Assembly (NCBI GenBank): GCA_030782805.1
Contig: JARJPL010000401.1
Span: 1 to 64,000, forward strand
Direction: 5' to 3'
DNA length: 64,000 nt
From: Aschersonia sp. MBC 622
Taxonomy: Eukaryota; Ascomycota; Sordariomycetes; Hypocreales; Clavicipitaceae
Part shown: piece after piece, positions 1-12,000 of the stretch
Position numbering within the stretch: position 1 is the stretch's first letter
How the letters are laid out: the number at the start of each line of letters is the position of its first letter
Program-made: the position numbers and the translations under genes
The notes under the pieces: model-generated
The model's database searches: none
Seen by the model: only the letters and a program-made list of their open reading frames with translations
Told to the model about the DNA's origin: nothing

Positions 1-391
1 CCATTGTACCTAGGTATGTAGCAAAAACCCGCCAAAAATCCCCCCGCATTCTATTTCCACCGAGTGAGCTCGGAGCTCTCGACGGATGCGAGATCGGCGT
101 CACCGCTGGCAAACCTCCCAATGTCAACACCAGGCAGAACCTATCCGCCAACGTGTTGGCGCCACAAACCAGGAGTTTGACCAACTGCCTCCCCTCAAAC
201 GATGACCCGAGCCCGCCTTTGACCCGAATAATTCAAGACATCGCTACGACGTTGCTTGGCGCACCTGACCACCCGTGACGCCATCGGCAACCACCGCATC
301 CCACACCGTTAGACCGCCCAACCGGCTGCCATCCGTAAATCGATCGAACTTGGGTCAAGTACTCCAATATCATCCTCGAATACACAATAGA
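1..391. other. Upstream region of the ClpX gene
   Basis: No gene recognised. The first 20 bases contain the palindromic motif TACCTAGGTA, which recurs in other gene-free parts of the window. The rest should hold the promoter and 5' leader of the ClpX gene. An in-frame ATG at 275 would add 39 residues to that protein. I preferred the ATG at 392 because the sequence after it looks like a mitochondrial presequence. Confidence 0.5.
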
Positions 392-2195
392 ATGCTTCGA
401 CCCCCTCAAACAGTATATTCGGTAGCCCTGGGCTGCCGGCGTCCTCGGCGACTGGCGTCGTACTCGGGCTGCGCCCGTTGCCTGTCGACCAGTGGCCCGG
501 CCCTTGTTAGCAGACAAGCAGATATGAACTCTGGCTTTACCGGCACTTATGATCCTACGGAGATGTCTGGTCGCGGGCCCATGTTTAACAAACGACGATT
601 TGGTGTGCCACAGTTTTATCCCCGAGACCTGAAAAGGCGGGTAGACGACTACGTTGTCGGCCAGGACCGGGCAAAGAAGACAATATGCTCCACCATATTC
701 AATCACTATCAGAATCTGCGCCGAAGATATCAGCACATGCATGAGGAGGAAAATTTACGCGAAAAATCTATGCGACAGCGGTTCGCCCGTGATCGAGAGC
801 TGCACCAGAAGCGTCGTGAAGCTCACCCTGTTGATGGTACGGCAGTCAAATACTCCACGTGGGACAGTTGATTCTAACGGATATAGACGAGTTTCCTGGA
901 CATACAGAATCTGTTCGAGAGCTTTACGAAAGCGACAAGTATGAAGCTCCGTCGCTAGATCACTTATACATCACCGAGGACCAAGCGTCCGGCGACCCTG
1001 TCAAAATCGACAAGAGCAACCTGCTCTTGATAGGACCTACTGGTGTGGGGAAAACATACATCCTAGAGTATGTATTCACATTTTATGAGTTGGGTTGAAA
1101 GCTGATAAGGACAGAACTCTAAGCAAGAAACTTCAAGTCCCCTTTTCCATCTGTGATTGCAACTCTCTAACGCAGGCTGGTTACATTGGTCAAGATGTTG
1201 AAACATGTGTGGAGAGGCTTCTTATAGAGGCAAATTACGACGTCAAAGCTACAGAGTACGGCATTATTGTATTGGACGAATTCGACAAGCTTGCCAGGCG
1301 AGAAACTTCTACAGGACGAGATGTGGGTGGCGAAGGTGTCCAGCAAGCCTTACTGAAGCTTGTAGAAGGCGCCAAAGTCACCATCAATGTCAAGGATAAC
1401 CGATCCTCTCGATCTGCGCCGCCGATTACAACAAATTACACTGCGGGCGGCTCATCTAGCAGCACAGCTCAGGCTGCACCCCCGGCCGCCAAACTGGACC
1501 AGTACACCATCGACACTACCAACATTCTTTTCGTTTTCTGCGGCGCTTTTGTTGGACTAGATAAGAGCGTCATTCAGAGGGTTGCCAAACCCACTATGGG
1601 ATTTGGCGGCGAAATTAAGGGGCGCACCACGCTCTCTGGTGAGCAACAGGCTCTACCTTCTGAACTTTACAGACACTTGGCCCACCATGACTCTACTTCG
1701 AAGTTTACGCCGATGGATCTTGCTACCCCTGCTGACTTGCAAAAATTCGGTTTCATTCCTGAGTTGATTGGACGACTGCACAACATCTGCGCTCTGAGCC
1801 CACTATCAATGGAAGATCTTTATCGAATTTTGACGGAGCCGCGCAACAGTCTTGTAGCGCAGTACACAGCACTTTTTGAAACATATCCGTCCCGCCTATA
1901 CTTCACAGAAAAGGCACTCTATGCTATTGCCAACAGAGCATCGCATTCTGGCACAGGAGCCCGTGGGCTGAAGATGGAAATGGAGCGGATCCTGGGCGAA
2001 CCCATGTTTGATGCGCCTATGCCTTATGTACTCATTACTGAAGGCTGCGTCAACGGCACAGAAAAGGCGGGTTACTGGGCCAAGGATGGGCGGTTCGAAG
2101 TGGATAGACGAATGGAAGAAGAGCAGCTCAATCGCAGTGCTGAGCCCATGGCCACCCTCGAACACCCACGAGAAGCCGGGCAAAGTGGTTGTTGA
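392..2195 (+). CDS. MCX1: Mitochondrial ClpX-type AAA+ unfoldase (Mcx1)
   Basis: Model join(392..836, 887..1067, 1115..2195), 568 residues. Both introns (50 and 47 bp) restore the ClpX reading frame exactly, and the first has the branch point CTAAC. The product is an AAA+ unfoldase of the mitochondrial matrix. The N-terminus (MLRPPQTV, Arg-rich, few acids) resembles a targeting presequence. A Walker A motif GPTGVGKT lies near residue 197. The pore loop appears as AGYIGQDVE and Walker B as IIVLDEFDKL, followed by the IPELIGRLH segment and a C-terminal small AAA domain. No N-terminal Cys4 zinc-binding domain is visible; this is also true of yeast Mcx1, which works without ClpP. A Ser/Ala/Pro-rich stretch rich in TAGGSSSS follows Walker B and looks like a lineage insertion. 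The gene converges on COX5, another mitochondrial gene. Family assignment is secure; the start codon (392 or 275) is less so. Confidence 0.9.
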
Positions 2196-2517
2196 GACTA
2201 TGCTGCTCAATTGGAGAGATCTGGATATACAAGGCATGGCCAGCCAATCTGTATATAGCGATGGCTACAAGTATCACTTTTGAATCCTTGAAAATGAGTT
2301 GTGTATTGGAAAGAAGTGCTTCTTTTGATTCTGTCATTGTAATACAGTATTTACACCTCCCTCGACGGCTTCGCTCGACAATCCGCCAACAGATCTCCAA
2401 ACGCTCCAGGCCCATGTTACACGCGAGAAAGATTATCGAAATTCCCACGACCTACAGATTCTTCTATGACAAAAAGAAAAATGATAGAGTGCGGCCTGCA
2501 TATTTAATGAGTTCGTT
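2196..2517. other. Convergent 3' region of ClpX and COX5
   Basis: A 322-bp stretch between two stop codons of convergent genes. It should contain both 3' UTRs. No conserved gene, repeat or RNA signal was seen. Confidence 0.5.
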
Positions 2518-3414
2518 TTAGTTGCCCTTGGGAGGAGACTGGACGACACCCTTGCCAGTGTAACCTTCCGAAGAGATACCAGTAATGGGGTTGGCGGTTT
2601 GGTTCTGCACAAGCTGTTAGTATATACGCTGTGAGGTGGAACAGCGCCCCTACAGGCGGGATGACATACGAGGAGGAATTCGTTGGACTCTTCCTGGTAC
2701 TCCTTGGTCATGGTATAAGGAGCGGGCTTAGCTGCGAGGCGGATCGCAGCGAAGATGGCAATTGAGGCGCCAACACCGAGAGCGACGCCCCAGGCGATGC
2801 GGGCGTTGGTGCCGGGGGGGTCGGTGGCGCGGGGTCCATGGGGACCAAAGGCAATCCAGTAGGCTGTTGAGAGGGTTTGAGTTAGTTTTGGTCTGTTCAG
2901 ATCGTAAAGTGTTGATGCAACACTAGCGCGCGCTGGACACCATCAAATCAACAGCCAATTGCCCGAATAGGCAACTATGCATGTATTATTCGAACAATAT
3001 CAACCACCTGACATATTCCTCACGGCTTCTGAGCTAAAAGCGAAGTATTGCGAAGCGAATTGTTCATCGCGGTCGTCGTCGTTGTTGGCGAACCCGTGGC
3101 TGGCGGCGTTTCGGCAGGTTGCTAAGCTCGGCAACCCGGGAGGTATTTTCAGGGAACCACAGGTAACATAGCTACAGCAGGAAGAGGACAGAAAAAGAGT
3201 ACAACGCACCGGCCTTTTTCTCCTGAAGGGTCAGCTCAGACCAGCTACCCTTCATGCGATCACGGAGAGCCATCCACAGGTCGGCCTGCTCCTGAAGGGG
3301 CATGCCCTCCCATCTCTTCTCAATGTTCTTGAGCGTCGGGTTGGAAAGGGCCTGGGTGGAATAGGCACGGGGCGCGGCCCGGCGCAGCACATTCGTGGCT
3401 TGCGTGCGAAGCAT
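2518..3414 (-). CDS. COX5: Cytochrome c oxidase subunit V (COX IV family)
   Basis: Model complement(join(2518..2604, 2670..2863, 3210..3414)), 161 residues, the usual size for the family. It is a nuclear-encoded structural subunit of respiratory complex IV in the mitochondrial inner membrane. The N-terminus MLRTQATNVLRR is a typical cleavable presequence. The matrix part follows (NIEKRWEGMP, LQEQADLWMALRDRMKGSW), then AYWIAFGPHGPR leading into the single transmembrane helix in exon 2. The C-terminus has the fungal signature NPITGISSEGYTGKG. Introns are 65 and 346 bp; the first, at 2864-3209, is long for this genome. Upstream lie overlapping CCAAT boxes and a CACGTG box, which fits the control of respiratory genes by the Hap complex and Cbf1-type factors in fungi (inference). 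Confidence 0.92.
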
Positions 3415-3617
3415 TATGTCGAAGAAATGATAGGTCGATTATGAAGCCGAAATCGATGCAATTGGCGCGTTGGCCGTCGTGAGAGGTCGTCTTTCGGGAT
3501 GAGCACGCGAAACTTGACTGAACTTGTCGAGAGGGCAATCCTAGTTATGACTTGCGATTTCTCACTCCCAGAAGAAGCTTCGCTCCACGGATGACTAAGG
3601 AAGCTGGGCTGATGCTG

Positions 3618-3666
3618 TCACGTGAAGCGTGATGCAGAATCATGCGATGTCTCATTGGCCAATTGG
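3618..3666. promoter_or_regulatory. CACGTG and CCAAT boxes upstream of COX5
   Basis: The 8-bp palindrome TCACGTGA lies at 3618-3625, about 204 bp upstream of the COX5 ATG. Overlapping CCAAT boxes in both orientations (ATTGGCCAATTGG) lie at 3654-3666, about 240 bp upstream. In fungi CCAAT boxes bind the Hap2/3/5 complex, which drives respiratory genes, and CACGTG binds Cbf1-type bHLH factors. The motifs are directly visible; their use is inferred from gene function and position. Confidence 0.4.
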
Positions 3667-4292
3667 TCTCGAGCTCGAACTGGCGTCACATTCATTCAGG
3701 CAGGACGAAGGCCAGTTCAGATCTTACGAGGTGGAATGTTCGTTCTATTTCAGCTATGGCCGCATCTAGCTGCAATTATAGTTTTATGATGAACTCTGCA
3801 TTGGTTTCACTCCAATGACCTTCTGTGGCAAGGTGGCTATGGTCTGTCCTCGGGGAATGACGGGACCGTGTCCCAGATGAGCTCACGTATTGTGGCACCA
3901 CTTTGTAACTACAGCCGCAAAATAATTCTGCTAGGGACTCAGTTTTCTGCTTCTTTCTGATCTGGAACCATGGGCCGCAAAGCACCTAAGTGTGATCTTT
4001 TAATGATAACAAAGAGTATGAATGCCAAACGCGACGCCACCACCTAGCCTTCACTCGGTGTTGAAGAATGCACCACTTAAGAGAACGCACAACATTACTA
4101 GCAGAAGCTGTGTAGTGCATACGCGCATCCGCAGGCTCAGCTTCTTCCATCTCTACGATACGGAAGGGCTTGGATATTTATCAACCTAAATGTTAGGCCA
4201 AATTGTGGCTCGGGGGTGGCCAAATGTGGAGTCGTACTGTGGCGTTGGCTCTGATTCTGCGCACTGGCACGGTAAACACCACGAGCACTTTA

Positions 4293-4525
4293 TTACAGCA
4301 CCACTAATTGTAGGAAATTCTGAAAATAATAAAAATAACATTGTCGCGTTCTCTGATCAATTCTCTATTATTTGGAGGAATCTTTCTCAACCAGGAACTT
4401 ACCTGGTCCTGGAGGTCCTGCCACGCATCGTGCATCTGTTGTGTATTCCGATTGAATTCAAATTCGGCGTTCGCGCTTGGCTCAGCCACAATTTGGTCAA
4501 GCCCAACATCCCGACACGGAAGCAT
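4293..4525 (-). CDS. Candidate spliced microprotein (weak)
   Basis: A possible two-exon frame, complement(join(4293..4319, 4403..4525)), 49 residues. The first exon starts MLPCRDVGLDQ and ends QMHDAWQDLQDQ directly before a perfect GTAAGT donor. An 83-bp intron ends in a T-rich TTTTCAG acceptor, and the second exon adds NFLQLVVL and a stop. No family is recognised. The sequence is acidic, amphipathic and lacks a signal peptide. A longer start at 4611 (MAAEPSTLN) lies in another frame and would need an implausibly short 37-bp intron. It may equally be chance or a gene relic. Confidence 0.2.
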
Positions 4526-5803
4526 CGTAGTTACGCTGCTGAGGTCGAATTTCACACAAGAAAGGCGACCCAACATCAGCCGGATTCAATGTTGACGGTT
4601 CTGCTGCCATAAACAGGGAGCACGATGCTAGTTACGGCCTTTAGCTCGCCCCAAGGCTGGTCGCCGAACAAGCGACAATCCCATTCGACATGCCGCGGGT
4701 GTTTGCCACACCGATGCAAGCTCCGGTTTAGAGGTCGACATATAAGACCAATACTCCTGGGCCAGAGTCGTTACAAAGAGCAAGGGGGCTGCAGAGTGAG
4801 CTACAAATAAACATACACTACAGGCACTGCCATCAGCAGTGAAGGCAACATGACAGGGCGAGATGTTGTGCATTGTTAAGTCGCAACGAGGTTGTCGAAA
4901 GGGCAAACTGTCCCCTTCACAAGTTGGCAAAAGCGGAGTATCGCAGCTCAACATTGCGTGTTGGTTTTTGGAACTTCACTCGTCTTCTAACAATGGCATG
5001 GGAACGCAGGCGGGTGGGGCGCGACGACTGAGTAAATGCCTACCCAAAGTCATGTAACTGAGCTTTGAGTGCCACGAGATGGTGGACCGAGACAACCGTC
5101 AACCAACACACCAGGTCAGTTACCTTTAGGGGAAGCCCAGAGAATAAACCTTTTGTTGGACGCAAAATGTGGCCGCTTTTCACGCCCCCCTTGCACCTTT
5201 AACTCCCCGCTCTCAGCTCAAGTCGCATTATCCCTGGGCACCATGGCATAGTCAACAAGATTGAGAAAGAATCCCTCGTGGTTTGCGTAGTCACTGCTCG
5301 GCTGTCAGTGGAACATTTTCTGTTTACCCGAACGACCGGCTGGCCTTTCAAGAAAATTCAAGCATTTTTTCTAGGTCGCCGCATTAGGCTCTGGGATGAC
5401 AGTGCGGTATCTGTGCAATTCTGTGGCTGCGGTCTATCCCTCATTTGTGGTCTCGAGGTCTCTATTCTTTTCTATAAGTCTCTTCGGGTCTTTTTGTATA
5501 TGGACTGTCGCCAAGGTTGCCCATAGCTTTTCTGGTCATCCTGCCTGTGTCATCCTCCAATTGGACTAAAATACCTTAGTACTGATAACAAATGCGAGGC
5601 CGCAATCGCAGTTGTCGTACGGCTCCTTGGTGGGCCCATCTGTCAATTACGCCGTGGGGCTACCCGCGGACTTTCCGGAGCCCACGGATTCTCCCTCATA
5701 CACATCCACCTTTCCCTCATACACCTCCTCGAATCCGCGCCCAAAAAAAAAGTATTGACCGTATCTGTTTCCATTGTGGCAGTGAGAGAATCCATAGGGC
5801 AAC

Positions 5804-8138
5804 ATGGGGCGTCAGCCAAGACAGCGGCCCATCTCATGCAAGCTCTGCAGGCAGCGCAAACTGCGGTGCAGCCGCATCTTCCCCTGCTCTAATTGTACAT
5901 GTCGTGGTATCACTTGTGAACATGATGGGCCTGGAACGGCGCAAGCGTCGGCGCCAAGATCGGGCCTCGCGCCTAATTACAGTGCCAACGCTCCCGTCGC
6001 CGTACCCGAGCAGGATGACACAGACCTGCGAATGACTGAAGGCGAGCAGTCGGTCGCGCCACCAGATGTGCCAAATGCCGAGCTGCTGGCGCGCCTCGAA
6101 AAGCTTGAGGCCCTTATCGCTGCTCAGAACAAAGAGGGCATGCTGAGTAAACCAGAGCCGACGAGCTATTCAGGAGCTCTGCCGCCAAATCAGTCCTCTG
6201 CTGTGGCGTCGCCAATGTCGCCACAACTTCAAAAGTTGACCGACGATGCGCTGTGGCTCGAAAGATCGTTTACAGGCCAATCTATGTTGGTATGTGTGTG
6301 ACGCAATGGTTTCCGCTAGCCTCAAACTTGCATCCGCGGGTGTCATTGCTACTACGTGAGACAAGCTCTGGCACTCTGGCTTACACTAACGGTCTGTGTC
6401 TTGAACAGGAACCTCTTTGTGATCCAATATCTTTTCGCACTTGCCCAGTGCGCCGTATTGTCAAGCAGGGCAGTTTCGTACTGCAAAGTGACCCTTCTGC
6501 ACCTGCGTTTGGTTCGGGAGAGGTGACCAGATGTATATGGCTGCCCCGCCGCGACGAAGCTCGCATCATCGCGCACAAGTACATATCCGATGTCAACCAC
6601 TTCCATCATGTGGTACACGTACCGACGTTGATGGACACTATCGAGCAGATATACGATTGCATTGACAGCAATACGACACTGGACATCGGGTTAATGACGC
6701 TTCTCCTCAGTATGTGCGCTGCCTCGACATATACGTGGTCGCCTCAAGACGATGCGCGACTTCTCTACGGAACTGTGGAAGAGGCCAGAGCTCAGGCGCT
6801 GTGGTGGGTGAAAGCTGCGCTCGATGTTATGGACCACGCGCAGCGTATTGCGCACTCCTCTTTGGAATGTATTCACGGCATGGTCATCCTTTTTTATGTC
6901 TTTTGCAACATTGAAGGCCTCTCACCACGCGCAAGGAGTCTCAACGCCCGCTCCATAACCATGGCCCGAGAACTATCACTACACCGAGTTGATGCTCCCA
7001 GTAACCGCGAAATGTCCAGCACGGGCAGTCTCCGGGTCGAGATGTACAGAAGGACATGGTGGTTTCTTGTTGCCACTGACTGGTATGTATTCGCAGTCAT
7101 GGTCTCCCGCCGTGGAACTAGCTAATGCTTCGCAGGATGGTCACACAGTTTGCCTTCCCTCAGGAAGGGTCATTCACTATTCATCCATTTCATATGATGG
7201 TACGCAAGCCATCCAACGTGAATGATGATGACATTGTTGATAGTCAACCTGTTATCGGACGCCCATTGACAGAACCAACGGATGCATCTGCCTTGATCTA
7301 TCGCATTCGTCTGGCTGAGCTTTGCCAGAATATGCTTGATAAAGATCGCACATATGCCTTTCAGGCACAACCGGTCGATCACAAATTTGTCATGGAGATG
7401 GATGCCAAATTTAGGGTGTACCTGCGAGAACTGCCTGACTTCTTCTCCATGGACAGCACAAATATGCACACTCTCTCTCCGTCGGATCCTCGCCGTGACC
7501 CGAAAATCACGATTCAGCGCTACACGCTAAATCTTCTCATATACAGACACCTCTGCAAGCTGCATTTACCATTTCTCGCAAGAGGTTCTGTGGAGCAAGC
7601 GTACTCGTATTCATATCAAGCTTGCATGGCAGCTGCCAGGATGATCGTTCAGACCGAGAAGCACCTGAAACTTGAAGACCTCCCGTTTTCCAGCACGCGA
7701 TTGAGGTCCGTTATTATCCTTCGAAGCGTGTTCCTCGCCAGTATTGCCCTCGTTCTCAATGCTTGCATTGGTAGGCAGACAGAAGAGACTCCTGCCAATG
7801 ACTCGCATCTTGTTGAGGCTTGGCGTATCATGGATGATGCTAAAGATCAGTCGCCTGTGGGAGCAAAGCTTCTTGATTTGTCTGTTCAAGTCTTGAAGCG
7901 ACATATGCCGAATCATCCGGCTCTCAAGATGTTTACAGCGCTACCCGCCACGATGCCAATGACACCCGACTCTGCAGGGCGAGAGGAGCAGCGCCGGAAT
8001 ATGCCGTTTCAAGGCTTCGTTCCTGAGCCCGAAGCATCATATATGGATCAGCAATGGCAAGCATTGGAAGGTCGTATGGACCTCAACACCATCGATTTCG
8101 ATAAGCTGTTCTATGGACTGGAAGCGCCCTTCATCTAG
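5804..8138 (+). CDS. Zn2Cys6 fungal-specific transcription factor
   Basis: Model join(5804..6289, 6409..7082, 7136..8138), 720 residues. A canonical binuclear zinc cluster opens the protein: Cys12, 15, 22, 28, 31 and 38, with spacing X2-X6-X5-X2-X6 and basic residues RQRKLR between the second and third Cys. A short coiled-coil-like linker with NAELLARLEKLEALIAA follows near residues 95-110. The fungal-trans regulatory domain begins near HVVHVPTLMDTIEQIYD and continues to the C-terminus. Such proteins bind CGG-containing sites as dimers and regulate pathway or nutrient genes. The target cannot be read from the sequence, and the neighbours are not an obvious pathway. Introns are 119 and 53 bp. 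The next gene, on the other strand, is the small membrane protein, whose 3' end lies 229 bp away. Confidence 0.88.
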
Positions 8139-8367
8139 TCGGACCAAACGATCATGTTCTTGTGTGAGATACTGTGTGCACTGGAATTACGCACAGCACA
8201 GACGCGCGTTATCTCATGACTACGACTGTTCATGCGTCGTGGTAGTCAATAATTACAAAAATGTATACTGTACACTTTATAGTGTGTGCAGGCATGCGCT
8301 CCTAGTACAAGTAGCCACCTGCCCTAAAAGTCACCGCATAGTTTACCTAGGCACATGCCAACGAGTA

Positions 8368-8686
8368 TTATGAAGGCTTTGCAGCTCGTGCTTTGGTTTC
8401 ATCGGCTTTGGCATCCGCTCTGAATGAAGCATGTTAAAGTCGTGAGTAGATGGGGTCCATCATGTAATTGCTTACCCATTAGAGTCGGTTGTTTGCGCTG
8501 TAACATGTACAGTTTTCTGTGGCTCCTTTGGCGTCAACATGGGCTGGAAGGTGTAGAAGCCTATGAAGTTGAATTAGCACAATTTTCACTGGAACTGGAA
8601 GTGACACCACAATAAAACGCACCACCAGCGACACCGCAGAAGACGGCCAATGCCAGGGGCAATGCTCTTTCCAAAGCACCACCCAT
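8368..8686 (-). CDS. Small single-span membrane microprotein, 66 residues
   Basis: Found by splicing by eye: complement(join(8368..8419, 8476..8560, 8623..8686)). Introns are 62 and 56 bp with GTGCGT and GTAAGC donors and TAG and CAG acceptors. The three exons sum to exactly 67 codons. The protein starts MGGALERALPLALAVFCGVA, a short N-terminus leading into one hydrophobic segment (about residues 8-24). GFYTFQPMLTPKE follows, then a hydrophilic tail rich in Ala, Lys, Asp and Glu ending AKPS. The layout resembles small organelle membrane proteins, such as mitochondrial assembly or subunit proteins, but I recognise no family. It is divergent from MUS7 across 364 bp. The consistent frame over three exons argues that it is real. 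Confidence 0.6.
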
Positions 8687-9050
8687 TGTCAATCGAACTT
8701 CGATAGATTATGCTGTGAAGGTAAGAATGTAGCCAAGCAGGCGAACAGCATCGGGTTGTGAGAGGTCCAGGGTGGCCGAAGAGGGTGCTGGCCTTGCTTT
8801 CTTTGGCGCTAGCAAACCCCCCCACCAGCGCAACACCTTGCTTTAAATGGCCACTGACGCAAGACGCGTCTCTAACCACATAGCGCGTCTTCACGGTAAC
8901 GGCGCGCTAAATTAACAAGCTGTTCAGAAAAGAGCTCCGAGCCACCTCTCCCCACTACTCTCGAATTGAGAGATGCATCAAAGATAACCAAAGTTGAACT
9001 TCTAGGATATCAATTCGCCAACTATATATCATGAAAGGCGACAATCAGCC
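8687..9050. promoter_or_regulatory. Bidirectional promoter with MluI cell-cycle-box-like sites
   Basis: The 364-bp region between the divergent microprotein gene and MUS7. It contains the palindrome GACGCGTC at 8863-8870 (core ACGCGT at 8864-8869) and GCGCGTC at 8883-8889, about 160-190 bp upstream of the MUS7 ATG. ACGCGT is the binding site of MBF, which drives G1/S replication and repair genes in yeasts. The sequence is seen; the function is inferred. Confidence 0.35.
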
Positions 9051-12000
9051 ATGGCAGACTGGAAACTATTGGGGGAAGTGCCAGACTCCGAGGACGAAGA
9101 TGCGTTTGACAGCCAGGAACCGGCCACCGGTCTCGATTCAACGACTACGCATGCAGGCGCCATTCCAGAGATAAACCATCAGGACATATGGGAATTCATC
9201 GGTTCCCAGAAAGCGGCCGAACCCGTGCACAACCTACCGCGTCCGAATGGCTCACTCAGCTCGTCGCCTCTGTCGTCCGCCCAGAGCGTGGACGGACTGC
9301 CAGAGCTCGACACTATGTTCCTGGAGGGCAAGGAATCGGCGAGCAGGCTCGGAAATTTAGGTGAAGGACCGAACGACCTGAACATTTTGCGAACATACAT
9401 CGACCCAGAAAACCACGCACCGACGACGTTAGCGGACCTCTCGCACTCCTCCAGCCCCAACCTAGCCGTCAACGAAGACGTTGCTTTACCGAGCCAGGAT
9501 TTGGGTCTTCTGAAAAATGCGCATGATCTGCAGCGTGAATCTGTGCGGCTGGAACGATCATTAAGACCCCGCAAACCTATCCAAGAACACCCTTATCTTC
9601 TGGAGAATGCACAGTACAGTAGTCTCATTAGACAACACGGCATGCGTCCCGTCAAGATGGCAATGGCTCGTGCTAGGGCCGCGAGAGACGAGATTCCCCA
9701 CGATGGTGAGTTTCAGGACGATAGCCAAGGAAACTCTCTGCCGGACCTGAGCAATTCGAGCCAACTGCTGCCCGGCAATGACACGGACGAGAGTGGAGAT
9801 TTCGGTCTATTCAATATTCCTTCCTCTTCGCCACTCAGAACATCGCCGTGGCTCAGTCACAGACGATCTAGCAACCACGGGAGCTCACAAGGCGACACGG
9901 ACAATACTAGTGTAGCCGACCAAGACTTGCCCGCGCTACATGAGCTACTGCCAAACTCTCAGCGAAATATCTCATCTTCCACAAAACGACCCAATACTAC
10001 GTCAGGTTCTTCTGCACGAAAGCGAAAGAGACACGACATTGTGGACAGTGACCCTATGGATGTTGATTCTTGGGGACAAGATGCTCCTGCGGCCTCTGAC
10101 AAACGCTTAGATGCTGGACCGTTGCCACCGATTCCCCGTCTCCAGCCAAGCGCGAGACGCTCCGTCAACGTTTCTCCAACCAAAACTGTTGTGACGATAG
10201 TTGACAGCTCGTCTTCGGAGGCCGAGGAGCATGAAGAGGAAGAAATGCGAGAACGACAAGGTAGTATTACTGATGATTCTGTCAATGAAAGACTGGACTA
10301 CAAAAGACGCATAAGAGGAGTTCTACCAGCGTCCTGGCTTCGACTGGACCAACAGGCAAGCAGAGACAAAGCGCAAAAAAACCTGCACATCCGACAACGA
10401 AATCGCACACCAGAGAAGGAGGTGCGCCGCGGCCTGGCACAAACAAGGACAATAAGCAATGCAGTGGCATCTACGAACTCTATATTGTTCCTTGATGATT
10501 CAGATGACGAAAAAACTGTAACACAGCCTGCGACGGCTGAGAAAACGTACCACAGTCAATCACGAATTTTTCTAATACCGGATGAAACTCCAATGCGGCC
10601 AAACGACGACCTAGCTGATGAAGGTTTCATAATAGAGCATGATAACATCGATACCATGTTCAGTGGGCCCACAAGAAGGCGGCGTTCCAATGATGCAAGT
10701 CGAAATCCCAATGTTGGACAAAGATCGAATGAGCGCACGATCACTAGGCACAAGCAGCAAAAGATCACAGCGTCCTTTAATAGGTCTACATCTACACCTA
10801 GTGGTCAGCTGAAGTCTCGACAACAGCAAAATCTACAGCAGTTGGGATCAAAGAGACAATCCGCCCCGCGGCCGACGCCGAAGCCGCTGAGTATTCTCGA
10901 CGTTATCGAACCTGACGCACCTCAATTCCTAAGAGTCGCAGCACGGACAGCAAAGACAAGAGTTAATCAGGGACGCAGCAGTCCTTCAAAAAAGATCATA
11001 CGTCTGGCGGAAAGAGTAGACTATATTGATGCTATCGTCTCGCTCAATGAATGGAAGCTCGGTTCCATTCCACAGAGACAGGATGTGTCTGAAGCGAGTA
11101 AAAACAAGCGCAAGCAGGTCTCCCAGAAACACTTTGCTGAGCGGGTTGCTGGCCAACCAACTGCAACACGTACTAATTTCAAACAACTTCGAGTGGCAAC
11201 TCAAAAAGCAGGGAAGTTTGTGAAGCAGACGAGCACTGGAGGATCTGCTCGCTATCTGCCATCTGGCTTTCCACCAAACACTCTGAACGCCGCAAACTTC
11301 GCAAGCACTGAGGATAATGACGGTGTACTACCCCTATTAGAACCTACGAACTATGCACGACGGAGCGAGAGAATTCCCGCAGACAGCTTGCGTCCATCAC
11401 GGCCAGCGATGTTGGAAGCGGAAGATGTTGGAAGGGTCGCGCCTCTCATTTTCCATCGTCAGAAGAAGTTTTTGGATAGTATCTACCAAAAGAATAACCG
11501 AGAATCATCCGTGGATGCATCGGATGTCTGTTCTGAAGTCAGCACCGTCAGGCTCTCCACTGCAGGTCTCCCCAAGATCGATCAGCATGATTTTGGGAGG
11601 AGGAAACAGTCAGAGAAGCAACCAAAGCACCGCGTGCGACTCAAAAAGGCACGAAAGCCCGTCCGCATCGATGTAGATGCACCGCAATTCAGTCACGCGG
11701 CAGATCCCCTTCCCAATTCAAACCCTTTCGAGATTGAACAAACAGGACCGCACACGGCTCATGCAGAAGCCAAGCTTGCTGGTCTTGGCCCATACGGCAC
11801 AGTGTATACGATACACTTCGAAAGCTTTCCGTTAGACCTTGGAGTATACTTTCACCAATCAACTCTTCTCGGCAGTGGTATCATAGAGGATTGCCGAAAG
11901 TCCTTAAACAGGGAAATACTACTGAGTCCGCGGCCGCGAGTCTTTTTCCAATTTGGTACTTATTCTTGCCTCTGGGGTGATTGGAACGCCCAGACATCCT

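Larger units (their letters stand above)
3415..5803. other. Gene-poor gap between COX5 and the Zn2Cys6 gene
   Basis: About 2.4 kb without a recognisable family. The left end holds the COX5 promoter. Open frames here (for example 4190-4612 + and 4628-4954 -) have no domain and no codon pattern I trust. The only spliced candidate is a 49-residue minus-strand frame at 4293-4525, listed separately. The right end should hold the promoter of the Zn2Cys6 regulator. Confidence 0.4.

Noticed and set aside
2864..3209. Nested gene inside the 346-bp first intron of COX5
   Set aside because: Only a 64-codon frame with no domain or splice partner; length alone is not evidence.
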